A stretch of DNA of 64,000 nt. It comes from Scalesia atractyloides. Its lineage: Eukaryota > Streptophyta > Magnoliopsida > Asterales > Asteraceae. The stretch spans positions 32,087,353 through 32,151,352 of the forward strand of contig CAMTDV010000003.1 of the NCBI GenBank assembly GCA_947069175.1, read 5' to 3'. Below are positions 45,731 through 58,290 of this stretch, in pieces (positions within the stretch are counted from its first letter, which is position 1; each line of letters starts with the position of its first letter). The translations under genes and the position numbers were made by a program. Below the pieces are notes generated by a model that did no database searches, was not told where the DNA came from, and saw nothing but the letters and a program-made list of their open reading frames with translations.

Positions 45731-47067
45731 ATCCTCTGTTTGACTTCAGTAGAGTTTAAGACTTCAGCAAAGCTTAGACCAGCAGAGCTTTGTCTTCAAC
45801 ATAGCTTTGCTATGGCAGACCTTGGACATTTAGACTTCAGCAGAGCTTTACTTGGGCAGATGTTACAGTATATTTTGGCTTGTTGCCCATACAAAGCTAC
45901 CAAAAACCATTAACTCGAAACCAGGGGCTTCAAGACTTCTATGCCACGTTCTAGGACACTTGTCATCACCCTCTAACTTCTGCTAACACCTGGAACCACC
46001 TCCTTCAAGCTCCAACACTATAAATAGAAGTGTTTGCAACACTTTAAACTTGCACCTTCTTAAAAAATACTCCTCGCATCACTTCTGGAGTTCCTAGTCC
46101 TTAAGAGCTTCCCATTCAATTTTATTTCATCTGAGGATCACTTGTAAGTGCTCCTTTCAGCTAAATTTTCGTTTGTTAGGCTTTTAAAGCCCAAGGTCAA
46201 GCAATTTCGATAATTGCTTTGACTTTCAGCTTAGACCCGATTTAGATTAGTTTACTACTGACTTAAGGTTGCATTATGATCATAATTTAATATAGCATAA
46301 CCCTTTGAGGTTATAATACGTGATCATAATCGTATTCTGAGTTTTTGTACAAGTTTCGATATGATGCCATACTTTGACCAAAATGCCCTTTTTGCAAGAA
46401 ATAAGGTTTTAATAAACAACGAACTTGCAAATGACTTATGTACTGATATGTTAATGTAATTAACATATTTTGATGTTATTAAACTGATCAAAAACTTAGT
46501 TTTCATATAAGATCGTAAATTGTGTTATTTAATGACCAAAACACCCTTTTGGCGCATTAAATGGTTTTAAACATGTAAGACCATAGTTTGACATCTAAAC
46601 TGATATTATAACATAATCAAACTTGTTTTAACATATAAGAATCATCATAGGACTTATTTAACCATCCAAAACCTATAGTTACGCTTGCAACCCGTTAAAG
46701 TGGTGTAAACCATTTTAACAAGTTGTAACGGGTCAAAGCACTTAGAAACTCTTCCAAATCAGAATTTAAAGTATTATAAACCATATATACGAGTCCTAAC
46801 ACTTGGTTGGTTTATAAGACCAAATTAATCTTCCGTTAAAGTCTCAACACTGTAACATAATATTCTGATACATTAGGACACACTTGAACTCTTCAATCCT
46901 TGAGCTTTGTTTGATCATTAAGTAAGACATTTACGCAATCCCAAGTGAGTACATAGCCCCTCTTTTACGTTTTCAAATGTTTAAGGGTGATTCATATATG
47001 CCTATCACTACCTTCTTATTTTCATGACATTATAGATGTTTTGTTTATCTAGTACATATAGTACATG

Positions 47068-47380
47068 ATTTCAAAGACATTTTGCTTCAGATGTTGACTT
47101 AGCATACCTAGTACATGATTTCAAAGACATTTTTGCTTTGTATGTTGACTTAGTATACCTAGTACACGATTTCAAAGACATTTTTTATTCGTATGTTGAC
47201 TTAGCATACCTAGTACATTATTGCAAAGACATTTTGCTTTGTATGTTGACTTAGCATACCGAGTACACGATTTCAAAGATATTTTTGCTTCGTATGTTGA
47301 CTTAGCATACCTAGTACATGATTTCAAAGACATTTTTGCTTGGTATATTGACTTAGTATGCCAAGTACATGATTTCAAAC
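47068..47380. repeat. 51-bp tandem repeat in solo LTR C, 6 units
   Basis: The same six-unit array as in both LTRs of element C, with its own base changes (for example ATTGCAAAGAC in unit 4). Confidence 0.85.
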
Positions 47381-50085
47381 ACATTTTCATGACATGCTTA
47401 CATTATTCAAGACATATTGGTGCGTTGAATATACAATGATACATTCATTAACATTGATCACGCCGACCGGTAGTATGTAATGGTACCATAGGATTGACAA
47501 TCCCATTCCCGCTTCCTAGGTTTGTTTGGAAGTGACTTTAGGGAATGACATAATCCGATGAACATTTGATAAACCTTTGTCTTTATTAGGTTTTTCCGAC
47601 AGTCAACTATGCTTGAATGTATTCGCCAACAATCCATATATATATGTGTCTACACAATAAAAGCAGTTGATTTATAAGACAAGAGTTTTTGTTTAAACAA
47701 GAGCTTTGTTATTCAAAACACCTGTTTTATACAAGACATTTCGACAGGACAAGACATTTTGACAAGACAAGACATTTCGGTTATTTTATATAAGACATTT
47801 ATTTTATGGTTTAAACAAGACTTTTGTTTGCCATACAAGACATTGGTTTATACATAGACATTTGTTTATAAATAACATTTGGTTTATATATAGACATTTG
47901 TTTATAAAAGACATTTGGTTTATACATGGCATGGTTTATACATGACATTGGTTTAAACAAGACATCTCAATTGTTAGCTCATGGTAAGTGATTTAAATAA
48001 TGAGACGTGTGTAATATGATAAAAGCATGGTGGATACACCGCTGGTACTTCCTATATATAAGTGCTTTCATTATATTACATAACGTAGCGTATCTAAACC
48101 ACTTCAAACAAAATGTAAGACATGACATATTTTATATAAGGCATGGGTTATTTTGGTTATTAAGTTAACCATGCATCATATCTTTTTAATCATTTGATTT
48201 TCATATGATTTCATAAAAGAAACATTTTTGTTAAGGATCATGGCTACTATTATAATAGTTGAACATTTCTTTTAACTTTCAAAGCCATGAATCTTCATCA
48301 CAAAACCTATGTTACTCACAGGCATTTTATGCTGACGTTTTATTTTCACATATGTTTCAGGAGCTAATGTTTGACTTTAAGCATGCTTCACATAGGGTGG
48401 ACTTGGGCCTTAGGGACTTTAAAATTTGCAAGACAATTGTTATGTTTTATTTATTTCATCCTCCCAAGACAATTTAAACAATTAAATTCAATATAAAAAA
48501 TTTTATGTACCATGTGTTGTGAAAAATAGTTCTGTGACATGACTCCCCGACGTTTCCTCCGCGGTTTGTTCTTTTACGCGGTCAGGGTGTTACAGATAAA
48601 CCTTGAAACCCTTAAAAGATGAAACGCTAGAAACAAACTCCAACTTTGCAACTAGTTCAAACACTTCATTATAATCAATCCGTTCTTGCTAATTAAAACC
48701 TTTTACCACTAACTGAGCCTTATTTCTTGTCACGATACCTCGGTCGTCTTTCTTACAGTTGAACACCCACTTGGTGCCAATTTGTTTCTCTCCCTCTGGT
48801 AAATCAACTAACTCTCAAACTTTAAACTTTTTAAACTGAGCTACTTACTCCTACATTGTGAGAAATGGCAAATAACTGGAAATTTCATACAATTTAATCA
48901 CTATTTTAGTTCATAATCTAATGCATGTTATTGCAATTTAATTGCGTAACTGAGTCGTAAGTCATATCCTAAGGATTAGGGCAAATAAATCAGATCATAA
49001 CATATACTGGTTTCCATTAAAACGCGGAACAAACCAAACAATGCCCTAAAAGTGTTGGTAGAAAGTCTTGGGCGCACTATATGTGGTGGCACTAATTGTG
49101 TCGGCAAAACCGCTAAAACGAATCAGGACAACGAATAACGGCATGCTAATGCCATACCTGAGTCCATATATAAATGAAAACATTTATATGAGCTCAACCA
49201 TTACAAAAATACATAACTTTCCGCGCCTAAGTTGCAAAAATTGTCCGTTTCGACCAAAAGACGACAAATGTCAGTTTGTCCGCAATACTAATTCGGTGGA
49301 TTCCGGATGTCATAATAATAACAAAACAATATTGGACATCCTAAAACAATATGAGAATAGTAAAAATGCATAAAAGACATCGTTTCCGGTCATTCGACAA
49401 ACAGTGCACAATTCGACCGGAAGGCGACCGTTTGTCGAAACGACGAACATTTTAGTGGTCGATAGCCTCATTCATGCATCTAGTGAACTAGTGAAGCCTC
49501 ATTTGGAACTCCGAATCCATTTAACTAACATGAGGTCACAGAAATACAACTTCCGGAAAAGTTCGACGGCAGGATATAAAAGTGGCGATATCGAGCGAAC
49601 GACCGAACGAAAGACATTTTGGTCATCCTAACTCAACATATATTCGTCTAGCGAACTACTTATGTCTATTTTTAGATCGGAAGTGCACTAAATAAACGCC
49701 ATGGCAATTGTGGTGGTCAAATGCACAAGCTTCCGGTGCTAAATAATAAAGTTCATTTATTAGCGAATATTGTGTCGATGAACGAACTAACGACGTTTCC
49801 GTCATCCGAAACTTATATAAAATTATCAAGTGGATTAATGATCATAGAATAACACTCTAAACCCTAATTATATACTAAGAATGCAAAATCAATCCCCTAA
49901 TCACAACACTTAACTTAATGACAAAAATATCTAATAAATAAAACATGTGTTATAAAAATTTTACACTTTACCCCCTCTTCATGTTCACGGCTCAAGTGGG
50001 TCCCACACCCACTTGATGCTTGTTGAAAATGTTGGATTAAGAGCATGGTGTGTAGATACGAGGTGATCTTGGAAAAGATGGCAAT

Positions 50086-50095
50086 TATATAAATA
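50086..50095 (+). promoter_or_regulatory. TATA box of LTR B
   Basis: TATATAAATA, about 1230 bp into the LTR and followed by a C/A-rich stretch with ACACCACC words, as is usual for a transcription start region. The truncated copy at 22453 begins downstream of this point. Confidence 0.55.
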
Positions 50096-51736
50096 ACATC
50101 ACCTCACATTTCCATCACTTCTCACTTAAAAAAATTGCAACCATTTGCCCTTCTTCCTTCCAAAAACCCATAGCTACAACACCACCACATAACCACCATT
50201 AAACCACCATAAACCACAACATTACACTCACTTTAAAGCCTCTTCAAGACCATTCAAGAAGCTAGCAAAGGTGGAGGACCATTAGGGCTATCTTGGAGCT
50301 TCATTTTCTTTCTTAAATCATCACTAAACTTGTGCACCCGTCGTAAGGAAAATCCTTTCATATTCTAGCTTATTATCATGTCTAGTTTCATAAAGTACAA
50401 GTTGATCATCTTGGAAATGAAGAAAAGATAACCTAAAAACCCTAACTCACACCTTAATAATAACACTAAATATGGTTTATTTTGTGTTGATCATGTGTTT
50501 ATATGTTAACTAGTTAGCATAATGGTGTTGTTTATGTTAAAGTAAGGTGTAAAAGTTAGATGATCTTGTATGAACAAGTATGAAAACGAGGATTTAAACA
50601 TGATAATGTTTAAATCTAAACAAGATCATCAACTACATCATCCATGAAGATTACTACAACCTAAAAATAATTTTACTACATAAGAGCAATTTTTATAAGA
50701 AATAAACACTATGATTTAAGATGTAACCATCTGAAAAAGTGTAGTAAACAAGAGGTTTAAAGTAATGGGCTTGATCTAATGATGTAACAAAAATGATGAT
50801 TTACAAATGCTAATAATGTTGAAGTATCATCATGATTTAATAAGATTATGACTACCAAAATGCCATGGATGATGATACACATTAACAAATGATATGAAAG
50901 CGTGAAGTAAATTGTTGATCTTGATTAAGAGTTTAAACAGGGTTTAAGTACGTTTAAAAAACGTGGAAACGCCATAATTTAGGGGAAACTATGGCGAATT
51001 TTCTAAAAATCTAATCGCGATTAGATATGATTAACCAGATGATTAGCAGGACTAAACGTGATTAGTAACTTAAATCATCATTAAGTAAGTTCTAATGACA
51101 AGGGTTAAACCCTAAACACTCAAGTGTTCAACAAGTATATATTTATATTTACAAGTAAAAATAAGTAATCCTTATAAATATATATAGTTACTTTTGAAAA
51201 TAAAAGTATGCATACATATTTTGTCACCAAGAATTTTGTATAAATACATGTGTATTGTATGTGTAAGTATTTAGAAGCTTAGGGTATTCACCATAAAAAA
51301 CTACCCAACTACATACAAAATACTACAAACACTTGAAATAATACCAAGTGTTGGTGACTAAAATAAATGCATTTCTACAATACGTCGAAACAATAATCGG
51401 ACAAACGAAGCAATGCGGACGATGGGCGAACGTTCACAATTATACTGTTACGTTTTCGACCAACGAATAAATCGCCAACATGAAGAGTTATTACGACGAC
51501 GGGCGATTGTCGACAAGAAAAAGCATGTAATAAACGACCACGGTGACAAGTCTAAAATATATATTTAGACACTTAACATAAATATATGTTATCGATATCA
51601 AAACCCGAAAAGTTAAGAATATAAAAGAAATTACTAAGGGGTTTATTAAAAGTATAAAAATATATACTTACACTCTATACTTAGTAAAAAGTTATAAGTA
51701 AAAGACTTATAAGAAAATGGACTCTTGTAAATGATT

Positions 51737-52246
51737 TGGGCTAGGCCCATTTACAAAAGACATGGGCAAGGCCCAATTGCATAAAATATATGGACAAGGC
51801 CCAAATGTATAAAATATATGGACAAGACTCAAATGTATAAAATATATGGACAAGGCCCAAATGTATAAAATGTATGGACAAAGCCCAAAAACATATAAGT
51901 TACATGGGCTAGCCCCAAAGACATAAGTTACATGGGCTATGCCCAATGACATAAAAACATGGGCTAAGCCCAACGACATAAATTACATGGGCTAGGCCCA
52001 ATGATATACAAACGTGCGCTAGGCCCAATGACATGAAAACATGGCAAGGCCCAATGACATAAAAACATGGGCTAGACCCAATGACATAAAAACATGGGCT
52101 AGGCCTAATCACATAAAAACATGGGCTAGGCCCAATGACATGAATTACATAGGCTAGGCCCAATGACCTGAATTACATGGGCTAGGCCCAATGACATGAA
52201 AACATTGGCTAGGCCCAATAACATATATGACATGGGCAAGGCCCAA
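51737..52246. repeat. GGGCTAGGCCC minisatellite, long copy
   Basis: About 20 units of 24-30 bp, each with TGGGCTAGGCCCAATGACAT or TGGACAAGGCCCAAATGTAT, then AAAA or TACA. The truncated LTR B has only six or seven units. TGGGCC/GGCCCA equals the plant site II promoter motif. Confidence 0.85.
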
Positions 52247-53193
52247 TGACACGCGTGCAAGGCACGAGGACATGTGTAGGGCAAGGCCCAGTTCACACAC
52301 GATCTAAGAACAACAATATATATATATATATGTATATTTGAGAAATATATATAACAATATAAATCGAACAAACAAACTACCAACACTACCATAACACTAA
52401 AAGTTTTTCTATTGTAATAACGAAATACATAACAGGAATTCAAGATGAACAACTCGTACAAGGTCTAATGAGGCCTAGGTGTCTAATAAACTAAATACAC
52501 ACACGTGTACGGACACCGAACTATGAATAGTACAACGTACGGAACGCAAAGCTGTGAGTTCATGTCCCTCCTTTCATTGTTTCAAAGTTTTGTTTTAAAA
52601 CTATCGAGGGGAAATACATGTCCATAACAAACAGTATGTTAGCTATGGGCTTAGTTGATAACACGATCATTCGTGCGTAAGTAGGATGATGACAATAGTA
52701 ACCATCAATCACATAGTGACCAAGGTGCAAAAGAAGTAGATCTACTAAGTTTGAGACGTGCTCCACTCTTGGTTGGTATACCCTTCAGAGTGCTTTTGTG
52801 ATCCCAATGATGTCAAAGTTGTGTCGGTTTGGTTACTTACTTATGGCGCATATATGTCAGGCTGCTCGCGACACACTGATAGGTCCTTAAAACTCGATGA
52901 TGCTAATAACATACTCGGATTTCATTATTGGATTTCAAGAATGACATTTTTATATGCTAGTAACCATGAAAATCAATACCTTATTTTGAAGTAATATATG
53001 TTGAATTATGTTTATGATGATCAGTTGAAAACAGTTCAACTATGAAATCACTTTTGAATGGTTGTAATTATGGGAATGAAACTTATTATCAGTATGACAT
53101 CATTGTTAAATTATAATTGTTTACTAAATTGGATGCAATGATTACCTAATAGTTACACACTTGCGCTTCCGCTACGACCAGGGTGTGACAGGT

Positions 53194-53205
53194 TGGTATC
53201 AGAGC
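53194..53205 (+). other. Primer-binding site of element B (tRNA-Met)
   Basis: TGGTATCAGAGC, three bases after the LTR end. It is complementary to the 3' end of plant initiator tRNA-Met, the usual primer of Del/Tekay elements. Confidence 0.9.
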
Positions 53206-53573
53206 TCCGATTGTAGTGAACCAGGGAAAAACTTTTTATTAAAGTTTGGTCTACAATCATCAAGGGCTCACAGATGAAAAGAAAGTGTAAAACATAACAG
53301 AAATGTTTTCGGAATTCTGACAAAATAACAAAAAGGTTTTCATTGTGTCACGATAACATAAGGATCTATCACACGAGCTCAACAATAAGTAACGAGCAAG
53401 GATTAGTACATGACTAGTCTATAATGGATAGACACGAAACATTAAGATTACACGTGAAAACAAAAGAAAACAAGTCTTGCATGAGAAGTGGTGATTAATA
53501 TAAAATATATCATTAGTAATAATAGATTACTAACATGTATATATATGCATTGTACGGATTATTTTCCAGGACT

Positions 53574-54650
53574 ATGTCTTCTTCGTCAAGCTACGAGGAG
53601 GATCCTATGGTGTATGTGTCCGACTATGGATACGACCCTGATGCTAAGGCCCTACCCCTTGAGGATGGAGCCGACCATGAAGACCTCCATGACTTTCAGC
53701 CGTTTGCTCTTATTGATCCTATGGAGGATGATGCCCTACTGGCAGACGACGTGCTAGCCATTCCGCAGCATCCCCACGATGTTGTTTATGGCCTTCCGGA
53801 GGGAGAGCATGCGATAGTACACCTAGCCGTACCTCTTGCCATGGTTCCTCCAGTCATTGATCTGGATGTTGATAATAATGACATACCAGTGTTCCATGTC
53901 GAGCATATGGAGGATGACCTCGGAGAAGGCGAGGTCTTCGATGACATAGCTATACTTGAGATCCCACCCCCTGTCATACCAGTTGTCGACAACTCGTCAT
54001 CCTCAGCTGCCACCCAGAGTGAGCATATAGCAGACGATGCCTCCTCTGCCGCCCCAGATACGCCTGTATCAATGTACTCACCCCCAGATACACCTGTATC
54101 AATGTACAACCTATTTGCAGCTGGACCTTCCCACATGGCAGGACCTTCTTTCTCGACTAGACCGCCACCCATGCATGCCACATGCCCCATACCACCTACT
54201 GCAGGTATGTCTACCTCGATACCCCCACCGGGTATGAGCCCTTTTGATCCCTACCACCCCTCACACTTTCCTCCGATTCCTGTGGAGGAAAGAGTGACTT
54301 CGCATGATCTTCAGCTCTCCTTGATCTTTCATAGCATCTGGAAATTAGAGACCTAGCGCGGTGCTCATGCCGCTGCTAGAGCCACACCCCCATTACCATC
54401 ATCGCCACTACCACTCCTACCATCATACCCACCACCATCACCACCACAACTACCACTATCACCACCACCGACCCCACCCTTCTACTATCCATTTCACCAC
54501 TCGACATGCCCATCTGAGGCGCGAGTGTAGGAGTTAAAGCAGTTTCAGACTGATTACTAGGCGTATTTCTGACCTAGAGAAGGAGGTGGCTTACCATCGC
54601 GGTATGCTCCACCGAACACTATCTCCACCACCCCCTACACCTCAGTAGTA
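53574..54650 (+). pseudogene. Extra acidic ORF upstream of gag in element B
   Basis: ATG at 53574 (MSSSSSYEEDPMVYVSDYGY). The first 260 codons are rich in Asp, Glu and Pro, with PDTPVSMY repeated twice (about 54057-54110) and a Pro/Met/His-rich part. A stop (TAG, 54354) follows IWKLET. Beyond it, in shifted frames, are a Pro-rich run (PPPSPPQLPLSPPP) and a short coiled-coil-like end (ISDLEKEVAYHRGMLHRTLS), ending at TAG near 54648. I recall similar acidic ORFs in Asteraceae gypsy elements, but know no function. It could be the N-terminal part of gag or a separate protein. Confidence 0.6.
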
Positions 54651-55216
54651 TGTTGTGATTATCTTTTGGGGATCAGATGTACTTTTGATGGCTTAGCTCA
54701 TGAAGACTCAGCTTTGAAGATCCCGACTTTTAGAAGACAACTTGGTGACGTAAGGAAGCAATGTAGAAGAAAATCTTACTTTTGTAAAGTAAAATCTTGT
54801 ACTGACTAGGGTTATGTATCCCTAAGTCCTTTTGATCTTCACGAACAAAATGTAACAAGTTGTCATTGTAAAAAGTGTATTTTTCTTTATTTCACATTGT
54901 ATCTCTTTTATGTTATGGTTGATAGTGTTATGATGTGGTGATATTACAGTTGATGTATTGTGTCGTGGTGATACTATGATTGATATTTTGTGATGTGGCG
55001 ACTATCTATGCGATGAGTTTTGTGTTTATGATGACGATGGGTGTGCGTATAGCGTATGCATATATTTTTCTTATTTATTATGTACCTATGTGTTATACAT
55101 TTATGTTTGAAGAAAAAAAATATATAATAATAATAAATAAATAAATATAATAATAAATATGTAATTACTATTAAATAATTCGGCTAATTGTGAGCGACAT
55201 TTTATATTAGACGACG
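54651..55216. other. Spacer between acidic ORF and gag of element B
   Basis: 570 bp with no gene. It is T/G-rich with a GATG/GTGATG-type loose repeat (54910-55060) and an AATAAATA run (55120-55160). A lariat or leader function is possible but not shown. Confidence 0.4.
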
Positions 55217-56409
55217 ATGCCGCCCCACCGAAGGAGTTCCAACAATAATACATTGCCGACAACACAAGCAGAGTTAGATGAACGCATTTCACAGGCAATT
55301 GCACAGTATGAAGCTAACAACTCCGAACATAGCGGTGGTGCCAGAGCTTCCACCGGAGGCAATCCTCCAACTAGTAATACATGATTTTTCATAAATCGCA
55401 CGATACTCTCATTTAATCTATTCATGTTATTTTGTTACTCATGCTTAACGGTGTATCCAATGATTTCAGGTTGCACTTACAAGCAATTTCTAGACTGCAA
55501 ACCTCTGAATTTCGACGGTACCGGAGGTGCTGTAGCCTTCGTACGTTAGACTGAGAAGACTGATTCAGTCATCCGGATGAGCAAGTGCCCTGCGGAGCAA
55601 GGAGTCACTTATGTTACTGGACTCTTTGTCGATGGAGCTTTATCTTTGTGGAACCTCCAGGTCCAAACTAAGGGCGACGATGCTGCATACGCCCTGAACT
55701 GGGAGGAACTTAAAGAATTTATGAGAAAGAAGTACTGCTCAAGATCGGAAATTCAAAAGTTGGAGACGGAATTATGGAATTTAAAGATGATTGGTTCAGA
55801 TATTGCTGGGTACACGCAGTGATTTCATGACTTGTCTCGAATGGTGCCATACTTAGTGGAGCCTGAATTTAAGCGGATTGAGAGGTACATCTGGGGACTT
55901 ACCCTTGAAATTCTGAGTCTGGTTACCTCTTCGAAACCCACTAAAATTGGAGAAGCAATTGATCTAGCTGTAAGCCTTACTAAGGAGGCTGTATGTCAGG
56001 GAAGGTTGCCTAAATGTAGTGGGAACAAGAAGGAAACTACTAAGGAGACTACGAACTCCAACAAAAGAAAATTCTCCCATTTTGAGAAAGCCTCTCGACG
56101 TAATAATAACAGTTTCAAAAAGCAAGCCACGAGAGAAGTCAAAGAAACTAAGGCATATGTTACCACAACCAGAAACGCTGCTGCTAAGAAATCTTATACT
56201 GGGGGAGCACCAAAATGCCCCAAATACCATTTCCACCACTACGGGAATGTCGAGGCCCCAAGTGTGGAAAATGTGGAAGGTTTGGAAATTGCACCGATGT
56301 GTGCCGGGGAACAAATACTAGAGATCAAGGTTGTTTTGGATGCGGAGACAAAGGGCATTTCAAGAAAGATTGCCTAAAGAAAACCAAGCACGGGGAAGAG
56401 CATTCGTGA
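55217..56409 (+). pseudogene. Element B gag, two exons, with zinc knuckles
   Basis: ATG at 55217 (MPPHRRSSNNNTLP). Exon 1 ends at 55373. A 96-bp intron (GTAATACATG ... GATTTCAG) ends at 55469, and the frame continues across as SCTYKQFLDCKPLNFDGTGG. The capsid-like part includes LKEFMRKKYCSRSEIQKLE. At the C-terminus (about 56250-56385) are Cys-rich knuckles, KCGKCGRFGNC and the CCHC motif CFGCGDKGHFKKDC. Nonsense codons (TAG in FVRWTE near 55549; TGA near 55820) and frame changes near 56240-56320 disable it. A spliced gag is unusual for a retroelement, because splicing would have to be balanced with full-length RNA. Confidence 0.72.
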
Positions 56410-58290
56410 TTGGAGCTAAGGATGCTCTCCAGGACCCGTATGTGGTCACCGGTACGTTCCTTATCAACGATCACTTTGCATCTATTCTTTTTGATACCGG
56501 GCAGATTTCAGTTTTGTTTTTAAAGAATTTAGAGATATACTTGGGGTATAGTCGAGTAAATTAGATGTTCCATACTCGAATGAGCTAGCTAATGGAATAT
56601 TAGTAAAGTCGGGGGATATTATAAAGAAATGTACGTTAGAATTGGGTGAACGAAAGTTTGATATAGATTTATTACCAGTTCAACTGGGTAGTTTCGATGT
56701 CGTTATTGGGATGGACTGGCTATCCGATAATCGAGCCTTATGTTATGAGAAAATCATTTACATCCCCTTATCCGACAGAGAGCATTTCATGATTTAAGGT
56801 GAGAAGCATGACACGCCACTACGAATCATAAACTGCATGAAAACTAAAAAATGTTTGAGGAAAGGATGCATTGCCTTTCTTGACCACATGGTGGATAAGA
56901 AGGCCGAGGAGCGCATGATTGAGGACATACCCGTAGTTAGGGAATATCCCGAAGTCTTTATGGAAGACTTGCCAGGACTACCTCCACAAAGACAGGTCGA
57001 ATTCCGTATTGATTTAGTACCAGGAGCCGCACCAGTGGCGAAAGCCCCTTATAGACTAACACCCTCGGAAATGCAGGAATATCTACTCAGTTGCAAGAGT
57101 TGCTTGACAAAGGTTTCATAAGACCGAGTTTCTCGCCTTGGGGAGCTCCGGTGTTGTTTGTGAAGAAGAAGAAAGACGGAACCTTTCGTATGTGCATTGA
57201 CTACCAGGAACTAAACAAGTTAACTATCAAGAACCAGTACCCATTACCAAGGATCGATGATCTATTCGATCAGTTGCAAGGGTCGAGTTTCTACTCAAAG
57301 GTTGATTTAAGATCCGGGTATCATCAGTTAAGAATCCAAGAGGAGAGTATTCCTAAGACGGCATTTAGGACTCGTTACGCTCATTACGAGTTCCTTTATG
57401 CCTTTTGGCCTAACAAATGCCCCTACAGTGTTTATGGATTTGATGAACCGGGTATGTAAACCATATCTCGACAAGTTCGTGATCCTTTTTATAGATGACA
57501 TATTGATATACTCGCGAACTGAGGAAGAACACGAACAACAATTGAGAACTATACTGGAGTTGCTAAAGAAGGAGCAATTATATGCTAAGTTCTCGTGAAG
57601 TACAATTTCACAGTCACGTAGAGAACAAGAACGGAATACATGTTGACCCTTCAAAAATAGAGGCTATAAAGAACTGGACCACACCATGAACCCCTATGGA
57701 AATACGACAACTCCTAGGTTTAGCAGGATATTACAGAAGATTTATTGAGAACTTCTCAAAAGTTGCTCAGCTGCTAACCTCGCTTACACAGGAGGATAGA
57801 AAGTTTGATTGGAGAGAAAAGCAAGAATTGGCGTTTCAAGTATTAAAGGAGAAATTGTGTAACGTACCGATATTAATACTCCTAGATGGTACCGATGACT
57901 TTGTGGTGTATTGTGATGCATCACATCAAGGCTTGGGTTGTGTGTTAATGCAACGCGAAAAAGTCATTGCGTACGCGTCACGTTAGCTGAAAGTCCACGA
58001 AAGGAATTATACCACACATGACCTAGAATTAGGCGTAGTGGTATTTGCCTTGAAGATCTGGCGTCATTATTTGTATGGCACTAACTGTACCATATTAACG
58101 GATCATAAAAGTCTTCAACATATATTCAATCAAAAGGAACTGAATATGCGCCAACGACGTGGGTGGAACTGTTGAATGATTATGACTGTGAGATCAAGTA
58201 TCACCTGTGCAAGGCAAATGTTGTGGCAGTGCCTTGAGCATGAAAGAGCGAATCAAAACATTACGGGTATGAGCTTTAGAAATGACGATC
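56400..58290 (+). pseudogene. Element B protease, RT and RNase H, broken
   Basis: Protease active site ASILFDTGQISV (about 56478-56512); DTG is kept but the usual A/S after it is changed. The linker has DIPVVREYPEVFMEDLPGLP. RT: FSPWGAPVLFVKKKKDGTFR (one extra Lys), DLRSGYHQLRIQEESIPKTAF, then after a frameshift near 57395 MPFGLTNAPTVFMDLMNR and an intact active site, FIDDILIYS (about 57485-57515). RNase H: DFVVYCDASHQGLGCVLMQ and, out of frame, TDHKSLQHIFNQKELNMRQR. Frameshifts and stops near 57120, 57595, 57688 and 57985 break it. Confidence 0.82.

Larger units (their letters stand above)
45230..48594 (+). repeat. Solo LTR of family C (3365 bp)
   Basis: Begins TGTGACATTTATACA and ends CAGGGTGTTACA, flanked by a perfect target duplication GATAA (45225-45229 and 48595-48599). 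Taking out the LTR and one GATAA puts the copia RT frame of element G back in register. It aligns with the 3' LTR of element C at both ends and along the array, but the stretch 45460-46130 is a different sequence. Confidence 0.9.
43995..48856 (-). mobile_element. Ty1/copia fragment G, minus strand
   Basis: Copia pol read leftward: N-terminal RT (48600-48856: KQIGTKWVFNCKKDDRG, NKAQLVVKGF), then after the solo LTR the rest of RT (45229-44553: QLDVKSAFLYRKV, YVDDIIFGSSDES, ASRPYIMF) and RNase H (44400-43995: KHIDIRHHFIRDCAEKKL). It ends at a stop at 43995. No 3' LTR is recognisable to its left. The RT start is cut at 48856 by element B. Stops such as TAG, TAA and TGA at 48805-48856 look like point changes from Gln, Glu and Trp codons. 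Confidence 0.8.
48857..53190 (+). repeat. 5' LTR of element B (4334 bp)
   Basis: Starts TGTGAGAAATGG, ends CAGGGTGTGACA, and is followed by the primer site. The second half (from 51079) recurs at 22453-24445. It contains a TATA box at 50086 and the GGGCTAGGCCC array. The left border rests on where copia coding stops, as no complete second copy is present. Confidence 0.75.

Noticed and set aside
51737..52246. Regular short repeats that look like a CRISPR array
   Set aside because: Units are adjacent and diverged without unique spacers, and lie in a plant retroelement LTR.
53786..54190. 134-codon minus-strand reading frame
   Set aside because: Mirror of the acidic ORF of element B; compositional shadow.
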